A stretch of DNA of 64,000 nucleotides from the NCBI GenBank assembly GCA_963575745.1, contig CAUYUJ010014349.1, positions 126,001-190,000 of the forward strand, in the 5' to 3' direction. Origin of the DNA: Prorocentrum cordatum. Its lineage: Eukaryota > Sar > Dinophyceae > Prorocentrales > Prorocentraceae. Numbering within the stretch: the first letter of the stretch is position 1; each line of letters opens with the position of its first letter. Of this stretch, positions 32,107-41,897 are shown in pieces. The notes beneath the pieces are model-generated. The model worked only from the letters and a program-made list of their open reading frames with translations, was not told the origin of the DNA and did not search any database. The translations under genes were made by a program, and so were the position numbers.

Positions 32107-32151
32107 TGCTTTCCTAGGGGCTCCAACTCCTAGGTAGGGTCGCACTGGGAT
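32107..32151 (-). repeat. Right terminal inverted repeat
   Basis: Partner of 29183-29227. Confidence 0.85.
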
Positions 32152-32329
32152 ATTTTTTTGGGGGTGTCTTCGGTGTTCCTCTTTCTCTTCCGCTTCGTGC
32201 TTCCGCTTCGTGTTCTCACATGCTCTAACGACCATGCAGCAAATGCCGATGGCGACGACGATGCAGAATACCTTCTTCGGCTCTTCGGCTCTGCTGAACA
32301 CGAGTGCACGAAACCTAATGAGGTCCCAC

Positions 32330-32334
32330 CGTAG
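32330..32334. other. Target-site duplication CGTAG, left
   Basis: CGTAG directly before the TGTC start of the left LTR. The identical CGTAG follows the right LTR at 48845-48849. This is the 5-bp duplication expected of LTR-element integration. Confidence 0.9.
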
Positions 32335-32611
32335 TGTCGGTAGCACTCAACAGAACCACCGAAGTTTGAACACACGAAGTTCCAAACCAAATATGACATT
32401 GAATAGATTGTGATCGATAAGATCTGCTCGTAGTTTATATCAGCTCAGGGGCCCCTACGAATCAGTTTGAGTCCAAATAGGCAGCGGGCGCGCACACACC
32501 TACACACAAGTATGTACCGCAAGCAAGCAAGCAACACACACACACATGCATGCTAGCAATCATTAAATCATGCTTAGCTACTACTTGGGAACGGATTCTG
32601 TGCCATTGACA
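32335..32611 (-). repeat. 3' LTR of the copia element (277 bp)
   Basis: About 94% identical to 48570-48844 by eye (16-18 substitutions and a 2-base indel in the CA run). Starts TGTC and ends GACA. Confidence 0.93.
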
Positions 32612-32792
32612 CAGGGGAAAAAAAGCTTTTAAGCCCCGTTTCCTTAGTATACTACATCACACACGCGCTGCCATACCTAATTTAACTCAAAAAAATCAGA
32701 AAACCTGCACCGTGTCAACTACAGAGTCGAGAGATGTGCCCTGGTCTCCTGAATATCGTAGGTCCCGCATACGATGACCATCACCACGCCGT

Positions 32793-33223
32793 TCATGAAC
32801 CGCTTGAGCTCGCCGATAGGGAACCTGCCGTGAACTCGTCCGTCGTGGTCACCGTCGGCTCGTGAATCGACTTTATCCCCTGAAACCTCGGCGTGGCTAG
32901 ATCTCGTCGATACGTACACTGTGACTGAGTGTTCGCCGACCTCATTCGTTTGGGCTCCGGCACGTCTCCAGCTCTCAGCGTCATCTGCCGTAACTCGTTC
33001 TTCGTGTTATTCAGCTGCCGCTCCAACTTGTCGTTCGAACCGTTCAGCGTCGACAGCCTTTTGTAGCACAGTCCAAGCTCCTCGTTGGCGTCCTGCAGTA
33101 GCTTCTCGGTCTTGGTCAGCTTCTCGTCGTATGCCGCTAAGTTCTTGCCGCGCTGCTCGAAATCCGTCATCAGCTTCTCCATGTCTGTCTGCATGTCGAC
33201 TATCTGCTTGGCTCTTTCTTCGA
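32793..33223 (-). CDS. Copia env-like coiled-coil ORF, 3' part (split by the DIRS insertion)
   Basis: The minus-strand frame begins at the insertion edge as IEERAKQIVDMQTDMEKLMT and runs to a stop at 32793. Heptad-like spacing of Leu, Ile and Met through about residue 75 (for example KTEKLLQDANEELGLCYKRL and LERQLNNTKNELRQM) indicates a long coiled coil, followed by a Ser/Thr-rich tail. The 5' part is at 41753-41897. The ORF follows RNase H, where some copia lineages carry env-like proteins. The role in this element is unknown. Confidence 0.6.
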
Positions 33224-33323
33224 CCCATCATATATTATTGTATCCTGCTCCCTGCGCTCCTATGCCAGATTGTTGTTCGATGCAGCCACGCGGATCGAAC
33301 TCGATACTCTTTGCTTTTTTCCC
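33224..33323 (+). repeat. DIRS repeat A1
   Basis: CCCATCATATATTATTGTAT and about 80 further bases, repeated at 41020-41119 with one substitution (GATACTC versus GATGCTC) before the copies diverge after the CTTTTTCCC run. Confidence 0.9.
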
Positions 33324-33395
33324 CATTTCACCTTAACGTACCTCCCATTCTTCTCTTACGTCGTTTGCCTGCGCGGCTTGCTTCCCTCACGATCG

Positions 33396-34530
33396 ATGGC
33401 ATTGTTTCCGCCAGAGGCCACTGCAATGTCTTGGACAATGGTTTCGGACGTTGTCCAATATGTACGTCTGTCTGGCAGTGTGTTTCGTGTTGTCGAGCCG
33501 CAGCTGGGGGATTTCCAGAATCACATCCCGCTGATGTCGATAATCCCCGCTCCGATGCTGCACGTAGCAATCATGACCACACTGATTGACAATAACCTTG
33601 GACAGGGAGAGCCGTCCTTACGTGGCCTCACCCCCTTGGAAGCAAGCCAGGTGGGCCTCATCTGGCGCATTTGCAAACGCATTTCGTGGACAGCCGGCGG
33701 ACAGAGATGGGACGACTTCGTGGACGCGGATCCGTTCCAAGCGCCTGCGGCGCGTCCGGCTGCGGCCGGGTCTGGGGCAGCGCCGGCGGCGGCCCCGGCG
33801 ACCAGGGACAAGATCGTCAAGTTGTCAGCTGTCCTCGACCAGGGCGACGATGGCGAGGTGCGGGTCGCCGATGCGTCTACGCACGCCCAGTGGCACGCCA
33901 ACTACCAGCAGCAGGTCCTCGCCGCCCCGGCGGAGGACGCGGAGCCTTCGGTGGAGCAGCTCACGGCCTTGGACCACAGGGTGAACGGCCGCGGCTGCTC
34001 GCCGTATGCTGACTTCGCGCTGTGGGGGCCGTTCGCCCGCAAGGGCGTGCGGGCCGCGAAGTTCCGCGCCTGGTACCCGACCGGCGACGGCACCTTCACG
34101 GCCAAGGAGCTCCCCGGCCCGGGGAACCTGCAGCACTGGGAAGCGGCATGGAAGGTGTTCGCCACTGCTTGCATCATGCTCATGGCTGTGGCCCGCTCTG
34201 CGCTCGAGCACTACGCGGAGAAGATCCGCAAGCTCGTGCACCTATGGCCGGAACGTTGGCATCTCATTGCCACGGCGGACGACCAGATGCGCGCAGAGCA
34301 CACGGTCCGCCTGAAGCGCCGCTACGAGGCCAAACTGGCGGCCGGCGAGACGCCCGCTCCAGACTGGAACAGCGCAGCGCCCTGGTCCACTGTGTACCGC
34401 CTCGCGGCCGACGACGAGGCATTCTGGGATGCTCACGTGCGGCGCCCGGCGGCGCGTGGGTGGCGCGCGGCGGTCGCGGCGTGCTGCTCGCGCCTGAGGG
34501 GGCGGTGGCCTTGGCCCACCTGCCCGGTGG
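33396..34530 (+). CDS. DIRS element gag-like protein, N-terminal part
   Basis: An ATG at 33396 opens a frame beginning MALFPPEATAMSWTMVSDVV, chosen over earlier starts because those lie in or near repeat A1. It is a mostly helical, Ala/Arg-rich protein with aromatic clusters (ISWTAGGQRWDDFVDADPF, LQHWEAAWKVFATACIMLMA), plausible as a capsid-like gag. Around 34440-34530 the sense passes to the next phase, where the zinc knuckle lies. Either a programmed -1 shift or an indel is required; I see no obvious slippery heptamer. No named capsid domain was recognised. Confidence 0.6.
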
Positions 34531-37240
34531 CCTCGCGGCCATCGCGCCACCGACAGAGCAGCGGCCCCCCGCGACGGGCAAGCGGCGCAAGACCGGCCCG
34601 CAGCAGCAGCAGCAGCAGCAGCGCCCCCAGCAGGCGTCGGGAAACGGGGGCCCCCCGTCGACTGCCCACGGCAGCTCGGCGGGGGGGCCGCGCAATCAGA
34701 CGAACGACTCGCAGAAGGCCCAGGGGCCCGAGGTGTGCAAGAACTGGAACCAGGGCAACCCGGCGAACGAGTGCGGCAAGTTGGGCGCGCCCTCGACTTG
34801 CCCGAAGGGCCGGTTGCACAAGTGCGCCAAGTGCGGCGATGCCTCGCACAAGGCGCCGGAGTGCCGGCGCCGCCTGACCCCGGCTCCGGGGTCGCCGGGC
34901 GCTGTCGCTAAGGCCCCCGACAGCGCCCTGATCCGTGTGGGCCAGTGGGGCAACGCTTTGGTCAGGCGCCCCACCAGCGCCGGCGCGGCAGCCGGGCAGC
35001 CGGCCGCGCAGCCAGCCCTCGCGGAGGTCGCGCGCCCCGCACCGACGGCCGCGGCCCCGGCCTCCCGGCAGGAGCGCCGAGAGCAGGATAACCATCTCTG
35101 CGTTGGTGGCCTGCGCTCAACGGCGGCCTCCGTGGCGCGCCTGCCGCGCCTCTGCGCCCTCGGCAAGGAGGTGGCCGCCCTGTGCGACGACTGGGTTTCG
35201 GAATACCCGGAGGCGGCCGCAGTGGCGCAGCACTTCGGTGACAAGAGTTACACCGGCCCAGGCAGTGACCTCGTCGAAGTCTGGAGATCCCGGCTGCGCG
35301 AGCATCTCAGCGCCCCGCCAGAGGGCCAGACGGCTCACGAGTGGGGGCGGCCCTCGCCGCGGCAAGCGGAGCTGCTGCGCGCGTGGCTGCAGGCCGGCGG
35401 GGACCCCGAGATCTGCCTCCGGGATTGGTGCCAGGTGGGCGCGCCGCTGGGCGTGGAGGTGCCCATCCCCACCTGCGGCATATTCCCCGCCGTGCCCGCG
35501 GCGGAGAGCGCCGGCACCGCCGGTAGATTGGACTTAGCCCTGGCGCAAGGCGTGTTCAATTACCAGTCGATCTCCGACGACCCCGAGGGCTCGGCGGCGG
35601 AGGTGCACCGCTATCTGGAACAGGACTTCGCAGTGTCGCTTCCTGAGCCCGTTGCCCAGCAGAGGTTTCCCGGTGGCTCCATATCCCGAATGGCGCTCAT
35701 CACCAAGGAGAAGCCAGACGGGGGCGTCAAGCGGCGCATCACTGTTGACCTCAAGCGGAGCAGGCCGACGCCGGTCAACAGCCGCGCCCGGGTCCCAGAA
35801 CGACCGGTGCTCCCGCGGATGCGCGACCTCATCCGGGACACCCTGGCGCTGGTCCACGGCGCGGCACCCCCCGGCAGTGCCGACCCGGCGGTGGATTTAG
35901 TATTCGCCATCGCCGATTTTTCGGACGCCTACATGCATCTGCGGACGCGCCCAGATGAGCTGCGCCACTGCTTGTCGCCGGATGCGGTGCCGGGCCGCCT
36001 GCTGCTGTGGATCACGCTCTGCTTCGGCCTCTCTGGCGCCCCGCTCTTCTGGTGCCGCGTCGCAGCCGCGCTGGCGAGGCTCGTGCAATCTTGCGTGGAC
36101 CACCGCCAAGCAAGAATGCAGCTGTACCTGACCCCATATGGGCACTCTGGGGCACGAACGCGCAGCGCGACAGGCAGCTCGGCCTCGCACTGTGGGTGCT
36201 GTGCTCATCGGCATGGGTGTCCGCATCGCGTGGCACAAGGCAGTCCGGGGGGGCGCAGTCGCGTGGATCGGGGCCTCCATAGTGGCAGACGTCGCCGCCC
36301 GGGAGATCACCGTGCCCATCCCGGCCAGCATGGTCGCGGAGCTTCTGGCCTCCCTCGAGCTCCTGGCCTCTGGGGCAATGGTCAGCCTCAGGGAGCTCAA
36401 GCGGTGCGCAGGTAAACGCTCCTGGGTTGCAGGCCTGTTCCCCCGCATCCGCTGGGCCGTGTCCATCATGTACGCGGTCGCTGCCTCCGCAGCTCGAGGG
36501 GGGCATCCGTTCTGGCGCCGAGGAGCGCAGACGTCTTCGCAGAGAGGACCCGCGCCCCAAGCACGGTCTGGTGGCGGCCAAGCGGATCGCCTTGCCTGTC
36601 CGGTGGCTCACGGCGCTCTGGTGCGACATGCAAGGGCCAGTGACCCGGCGCATATCTTGGGTGCGCTCCCCGCCAGCCACCGTCGTCATAGTGGACGCTT
36701 CTCCCTGGGGCTTGGGGCTGGTCTTGGCCCACCTCGCATCCGGCAGGGTCTTGGAGTACGCCCACAGCGACGTGCTGGATGACGACGAGAGGCTCCTTCT
36801 TGTCCACCGGGGCTCATCCAGCTCGCAGCAGACCTTGGAGGCGCTCGCTCTCCTCGTCGCCCTGAAACTGTGGGGTCGCTTCATGCGGGCTTCCTCGACC
36901 ACAGTGGACCTGCGCGGCGACAACTCCGCTGCCCTTGCCCTCGCAGGGAAGCTGTCCAGCTCATCCCCCGTGATGAATTTAATCGGGGCCGAACTGGCGC
37001 TCGAATTGGAGAGCCTGGACGTCCGGGATGTACAGCCCACGCACATTCCAGGTCATTGGAACGTCGCGGCCGATTGGCTGTCCAGGCGTTCTGCTCCCGG
37101 GAGCGCCGCAGCAGTGCCCGCGGAACTGGTCGGCGCGAAGGCCCGGCCAGTGCCCGCCCGGCCTCGCTCATACTACCGACTGCCCCCCCCCGGGGGCCCA
37201 GCCGGAGCTCTGGGCAGCAACATCGGGCGCCAGCGCATGG
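34460..37240 (+). pseudogene. DIRS element pol: zinc knuckle, reverse transcriptase, RNase H (frameshifted)
   Basis: Phase 1 (to 36415) has a poly-Gln run (about 34600-34620), a CCHC knuckle CAKCGDASHKAPEC (34823-34864, spacing C2C4H4C) and the RT fingers and palm: FPGGSISRMALITKEKPDGG, FAIADFSDAYMHLRT with the first catalytic Asp (about 35905-35950), and LCFGLSGAPLFW (about 36020). Where the second catalytic motif (usually Y/F-V-D-D) should be, at 36118-36140, it reads QLYLTP and the phase changes, so the active site is damaged. The thumb continues in another phase (36138-36480, KRCAGKRSWVAGLFPRIRWA). RNase H follows in a third (36560-37236) with VIVDASPWGLGLVL, QQTLEALALLVALKLW, LRGDNSAALALA and THIPGHWNVAADWLSR, all catalytic acids present. 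Two frameshifts make this copy non-functional unless corrected. Confidence 0.85.
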
Positions 37241-38550
37241 GCAACAGTTGCCGCCAGTGTCTGAACGGCTCGTCGCGTGCTTCGACAGAGGGGTGTTTTT
37301 TTTCGTTTTGCAGCAGAGGGGTGATGTTTTTTATGTTTTTTTTTTTTTTTTGCCATGTTCCACCGCGCCTCCCCGAGGCACGCCCCGGCCCCCCGGGCCG
37401 GGGGCGCAGGCTTATGTCATGTTACTGTCACGTGTGCGATCGGGAAAAATGTGGGTCGTTCGCCTCCCCTCGCTCTGCTTCGCTGCTCAAAGGCCCGGTC
37501 CCCGACCGGCCGCCTCACAGAGCGAGCTGGCGCCGACGGTTGGGGCGAATCTCCCACGGCACGGGGCGCGAAGATATCCCCTTTCCTCCGCCCTGTCCTC
37601 CTCCTCTCCCTTTTTCCTCGTTCCTCCCCGTCCCTCCCCTCCTCCGCCTTGCCCTGTCCTTCTGCCCCCCTTGATAGTGAAGCGCGAAGATTTTCGCGCG
37701 CCAGGGTCGTGGTGCTCTTGCCCAGGATCCCCTCTGGGCCTCTGCCCCAACCAGTGTTGGCCCTCGGCCAGCCTTCGGCGCGCGCCCCCGGCACAGCGCT
37801 TCGGCTACCAGGGCAGATCGATTTCACCTCTTCTCCCTCTCCTCCCCCTTTCCTTTCCCTCCCTCTCCCTCCCTTCCTCTTTCTTCGTTCCACTTCCTCG
37901 TCGCCCTCCTCCGGGACTCGACTTCGGCCGGCCGCTCCGGCGGTGGGACCCGCGTCGCGAAGACCTGGCCGCGTGCGAAGTTAATCGTCTTCGTCGTTCG
38001 TCCCTTGGATCGAGTCCTCGGCGAGGCGCAGCGGGCGGCCGTGGCCTCACTCGTGAGGCCTCCTTCTGGTCTTCATGAGGCATACGTCGCCGTTGGGCCC
38101 CTGTGCCGCCCGAGCCATGCGTTCAGTAAGCTCTCGGCGAGGCGCATGGGGCTCCTGGCTCGGGCTCTGCTTCAGGGCCGAATGGCACGCTACGAGTGCC
38201 TTGTGTCTCTGATTGGGCTCTCGGCGAGGCGCACGCTTCCGTGGTGCCTGGCAGCTGTCTCTGTTAGCTTTCGGCGAGGCGCATGGGGCTCGGGGCTCAG
38301 ACACTGCGTCGGAGCCGAATGGCACGCCGAGTGCCATGCTTACGTCTTTGTTTGAACTCTCGGCGAGGCGCACGCTTGCCTTGATCAAAGGTGCCGGCCG
38401 AATGGCACGCCAGCGAATCCCAATCGTTGCTGTTTCAGCTCTCGGCGAGGCGCATGCTTGTATGGAGCCAGGTTGCCGTCGCAGCCGGAGCGGCACGTGA
38501 ATGAGACAATTCTCATCTAATTGATCCTCCGTTGTAGTTTCGGCTCGATT
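37240..38550 (+). other. DIRS inter-ORF region with C/T tract and repeated motif
   Basis: It contains a T run (37321-37352), a C/T-rich stretch (37560-37900) and six copies of TCGGCGAGGCGCA at about 38013, 38133, 38219, 38270, 38360 and 38440, most followed by GGCCGAATGGCACGC. No protein is supported. The repeats lie directly before the recombinase ORF and could be its promoter or leader. Confidence 0.6.
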
Positions 38551-38554
38551 CGCC

Positions 38555-40345
38555 ATGAGCGATCGTCGCAGTTCTGGGGACGCGCCCCCCAGAGGCCCGC
38601 CCAAACGCCCTCGGTACGCCTCACGCTCGGGCACGCCGCCCGCGCCGATTCCGGCACGGTGGAGCAATGTGCGGGCGGGCGTGCCAGCCACGAGTGTGGT
38701 CACCCACGCTCCTGTGATCCCATGTCTGGCTCCGGGCGCGTCCGCGAGCGGCTCACTGCCGAGATTCGTGCCGCTGGCGCAGCCGCGCGGGAGATCACCA
38801 CACTGCATCCTTTCCCAAGGAGCCGGTCAGTTGGTGCAGCACCCCAGCCAGGAGGGCAACGTTGACATTGGAGCTAGTGGCGTCGATCTTCAAAGACGTG
38901 ACTTCCCTAGGCCTCCACTTCCAGATGCTGGTCACACCAGGGGCTCCATCAACGCAGCTTTGTCCATAGCGGGCGACCCGGTGCGCCTCGCGAGTGCTCT
39001 GGGTGCCCTCAGACAAGATTTCTATGCGAATTCTTCCCGCGAGGCAGTCTCCCGCAAGCGGGCTGACGTGTGCAGATTGGCCGAGCAGGCGGCGTCGTCC
39101 ATTCCGGACGTATCTGCGCCTTTCCCTCTGGAGGTCGCCGTCGTGCATGCGGTTGCTGCGGCTCTCAAGGGAGCTCGGTTCAAGTCTGCGGAACAATACC
39201 TCAACGAGCTGCGGCTCGAACACATCGAACGCGGCGCACCTGTATCGCAGCAGCTCGCTCGGGCATTCGACCAGTGCAAGCGGTCAGTCCGACGAGGCAT
39301 TGGCCCGAAATCCAAGGCCGCTGAGTTGCGGGAAGACGGGCTTCGGCCGACTGATGTCTTGGAGTCGTTGCAAGGCATTTCTGGTCATGACTTGGCCTCG
39401 CCGTGGCGCGCCTGGGTGGTAGCCACGCGCTTCCTGCTCAGGGAAATCGAACTGGCGGCAGCAAGGCTTGCGCACGTCGACTTTCCCTCGGCCAGGAGCG
39501 GGCGAATGCGCCTTCCCGTGTCGAAGACCGACACCTGGGGGGTTGGCGCGGCTGTCACGCTGAAATGCACTTGTTTGCTGGGCCCCTTCGACAAGGTTTC
39601 GTGCCCCGTGCACATTTTGGTGGAGCACCTTGAGGCGCGACGTCGCGTCACTGGCACTCGCGCCCAGGACGCGCGCGAGCTGGAAGAACCGCTTTTCCCA
39701 GACGTCGCCGGCGGCACGGTGTCCAAGGCCGCCGTCATCCAGGGTTGGCAACGCCTCGCGGTCGACGGGCACCGTGTGCTAGGAGGCCATTCTGCGAGAC
39801 GGTCTGGCGCCAAACGTTACGCGCGATCCCTATGGCCGCTCTCAAGCATCCAGACGGTCGGACGCTGGGCTTCCTGCGCGGTGTTGGAATACGTTGAAGA
39901 GGCGCTGACTGAGTTGCCGCTCGACGGCCAGGGCCGCACCGCGAGCTCTTCTTCAGAGCCGCCTCCAGAGGCACAGCTCGAGCCACTTGCACGGCGCGTC
40001 GCCAACCTGGAGGCCTCGATGCAATCGCATGCAGAGGCACGGGGTCTACCGACCTCGCGGCTGCCGGAGGTCAAGATCTCCGCGCCTCCGGCAGGTTGGT
40101 CCCGATGGGTCCGGTCAGAGTCTTCCGGCACCATCCACGCCGTCGCGAGCCCGCCGGACACGCCGTTGCCGTCGTGGCGCACCTGCTGCGGCTGGCGTTT
40201 CGGCTCGTCCGCGAGCCCTTCGACCTTCCTCAGCGAAGCGCCCGCGCCCGACGGAGCCAACCTCTGTCGAAAGTGCCCGTCGCCCTATCAATTGGCTCTC
40301 TCACTCGCCGCGGCTTCGCCAGGTGGTGGAGACTGCGTCGCCTGA
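38555..40345 (+). CDS. Tyrosine recombinase (DIRS/Ngaro integrase), 596 aa
   Basis: ATG at 38555. This enzyme would integrate the circular DNA of the element through a covalent 3'-phosphotyrosine. Catalytic residues of the family are visible and in order: Arg296 in FLLREIEL, Lys324 in LPVSKTD, His412 and Arg415 in LGGHSARRSGAKRYA, Trp438 in TVGRWAS, and the nucleophile Tyr446 in VLEYVEEAL. Residues up to about 150 are Pro/Ala/Ser-rich and less structured. A helical core-binding region covers about 150-280 (FPLEVAVVHAVAAALKGARF). After the catalytic domain a heptad segment (ARRVANLEASMQSHAEARGL) and a Pro-rich tail follow. The stop falls 24 bases inside repeat B1. The frame is uninterrupted, so the protein could be functional. 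Confidence 0.88.
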   Translation: MSDRRSSGDAPPRGPPKRPRYASRSGTPPAPIPARWSNVRAGVPATSVVTHAPVIPCLAPGASASGSLPRFVPLAQPRGRSPHCILSQGAGQLVQHPSQEGNVDIGASGVDLQRRDFPRPPLPDAGHTRGSINAALSIAGDPVRLASALGALRQDFYANSSREAVSRKRADVCRLAEQAASSIPDVSAPFPLEVAVVHAVAAALKGARFKSAEQYLNELRLEHIERGAPVSQQLARAFDQCKRSVRRGIGPKSKAAELREDGLRPTDVLESLQGISGHDLASPWRAWVVATRFLLREIELAAARLAHVDFPSARSGRMRLPVSKTDTWGVGAAVTLKCTCLLGPFDKVSCPVHILVEHLEARRRVTGTRAQDARELEEPLFPDVAGGTVSKAAVIQGWQRLAVDGHRVLGGHSARRSGAKRYARSLWPLSSIQTVGRWASCAVLEYVEEALTELPLDGQGRTASSSSEPPPEAQLEPLARRVANLEASMQSHAEARGLPTSRLPEVKISAPPAGWSRWVRSESSGTIHAVASPPDTPLPSWRTCCGWRFGSSASPSTFLSEAPAPDGANLCRKCPSPYQLALSLAAASPGGGDCVA

Positions 40346-40932
40346 AGACTGAGGGCCGCCGCCGCTGGCGCGCTCCTGCTACTCGCCTCCATGAGGCTGA
40401 TGGTTCACGCCCCACGGGCCGGGATCATCTTCGGGTCTTCCCATCGCCTCCACGAGGCTGGCGGCCCACGCCCCAAGGGCCGGGGCCGCCTCTCGGGTTG
40501 CACCTTCGCCTCCACGAGGCTGGTGGTCCACGCCCCACGGGCCGGGGCCGCCTTGGTCTTCCCTTCGCCTCCACGAGGCTGGCCGCCCACGGCCCACGGG
40601 CCGGGGCCGCCTCCTGGGTTGCACCTTCGCCTCCACGAGGCTGGCGGCCCACGCCCCACGGGCCGGGCCCGCCTCCCGGGCTCCCCCTTCGCGCCTCCAC
40701 GAGGCTGATGGTCGCGCCCCACGGGCTGGATTCATCTGCGGGGCTTCCCCCTCCGCCTCCACGAGGCCGGCGGTTGGGCCCCGCGGGCCCTCATCGTCCT
40801 GCGCGGTGCAGTCGTTTCACTCAGGCACAACGGACTTGCCGAGCACGCAGGACGTGGCGCACTGATGTACAATAAAAGTGCCCGCCTATCTCCTCAGGGG
40901 TGGCAGGGTGGGATTGCAGGAAGGGAAGTGCG
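40322..40932 (+). repeat. DIRS repeat B1 (611 bp)
   Basis: Same length as B2 (41142-41752), about 97% identical. It starts inside the recombinase stop region and ends AAGGGAAGTGCG. The interior is a tandem array of about 60-base units around CGCCTCCACGAGGCTGG (seven units). TACAATAAAAGTG near its end includes AATAAA, a possible poly(A) signal. Confidence 0.93.
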
Positions 40933-41019
40933 CGTCCGTTATTGACAGGCCAATTGAGGACAAATGCGCTCCTAATGCATGGTTGGTGGGTGGCTTGTGT
41001 CATTGTGTATCCACCTTGC

Positions 41020-41119
41020 CCCATCATATATTATTGTATCCTGCTCCCTGCGCTCCTATGCCAGATTGTTGTTCGATGCAGCCACGCGGATCGAACTCGA
41101 TGCTCTTTGCTTTTTCCCG
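41020..41119 (+). repeat. DIRS repeat A2
   Basis: Internal copy of the left terminus A1, lying between B1 and B2. Confidence 0.9.
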
Positions 41120-41141
41120 CCCGCCCTCCCGCAATGGGAGT

Positions 41142-41752
41142 GGTGGTGGAGATTGCGTCGCCTGAAGACTGAGGGCCGCCGCCGCTGGCGCGCTCCTGCC
41201 ACTCGCCTCCATGAGGCTGATGGTTCGCGCCCCACGGGCCGGGATCATCTTCGGGTCTTCCCATCGCCTCCACGAGGCTGGCGGCCCGCGCCCCAAGGGC
41301 CGGGGCCGCCTCTCGGGTTGCACCGTCGCCTCCACGAGGTTGGTGGTCCACGCCCCGCGGGCCTGGACCACCTTGGTCTTCCCTTCGCCTCCACGAGGCT
41401 GGCGGCCCACGCCCCACGGGCCGGGGCCGCCTCCTGGGTTGCACCTTCGCCTCCACGAGGCTGGCGGTCCACGCCCCACGGGCTGGGCCCGCCTCCCGGG
41501 CTCCCCCTTCGCGCCTCCACGAGGCTGATGGTCGCGCCCCACGGGCTGGATTCATCTGCGGGGCTTCCCCCTTCGCCTCCACGAGGCCGGCGGTTGGGCC
41601 CCGCGGGCCCTCGTCGTCCTGCGCGGTGCAGTCGTTTCACTCAGGCACAACGGACTTGCCGAGCACGCAGGACGTGGCGCACTGATGTACAATAAAAGTG
41701 CCCGCCTATCTCCTCAAGGGTGGCAGGGTGGGGTTGCAGGAAGGGAAGTGCG
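41142..41752 (+). repeat. DIRS repeat B2 (611 bp), right terminus
   Basis: Second copy of B1, ending at the junction with copia coding sequence. The same 60-base minisatellite and AATAAA are present. Confidence 0.93.
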
Positions 41753-41897
41753 TTTCGATCCTACTCCGTTGCCCTTCGTTCTTCTCTTTCAAGCGCTCGC
41801 TCTCATCGGCTTGCTTACTCATCTTCGTCTTCAACCGCATATACTCGGCGTTGTCGTCTCTGCGTGAGGCTGGCGTGTCTCTCACACAGCGTTTCAT
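41753..41897 (-). CDS. Copia env-like coiled-coil ORF, 5' part
   Basis: On the minus strand ATG at 41897 overlaps the TGA that ends the RNase H ORF (ATGA). It reads MKRCVRDTPASRRDDNAEYM and RLKTKMSKQADESERLKEKN up to the DIRS junction, then continues at 33223 in frame. An ATGA overlap allows stop-restart translation; a one-base frameshift is the alternative. The combined ORF would be about 190 residues, nearly all coiled coil. Confidence 0.6.

Larger units (their letters stand above)
29183..32151. mobile_element. Foldback/TIR element with 45-bp terminal inverted repeats
   Basis: The ends 29183-29227 and 32107-32151 are reverse complements over 45 bases with one mismatch. A second pair of inverted arms lies inside (29524-29586 and about 31290-31352, roughly 57 of 64 matching). 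Between outer and inner arms the left side carries ATGCT pentamers and the right side a 700-base TTAGCT-type hexamer satellite. The central 1.6 kb is mostly unique. I see no transposase and no convincing target duplication, so the class is unknown. It could be a non-autonomous DNA transposon or a foldback element with cargo. Confidence 0.7.
33224..41752 (+). mobile_element. DIRS/Ngaro-like tyrosine-recombinase retrotransposon, nested in copia
   Basis: The order is A1 (33224-33323), gag, RT plus RNase H, tyrosine recombinase, B1 (40322-40932), an 87-base spacer, A2 (41020-41119) and B2 (41142-41752). This split-direct-repeat layout (A1-ORFs-B1-A2-B2) is diagnostic for PAT/Ngaro-type DIRS elements. 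There is no target duplication. Excision at 33224/41752 rejoins the copia coiled-coil frame exactly, as expected for recombinase-mediated insertion. The recombinase ORF looks intact while gag/RT has frame breaks. B1 and B2 differ at about 18 of 611 positions. Confidence 0.92.

Noticed and set aside
32612-32640. Polypurine tract of the copia element
   Set aside because: The purine run (AGGGGAAAAAAAG) is on the plus strand, but the element is sense on the minus strand, so it is in the wrong orientation to prime plus-strand synthesis.
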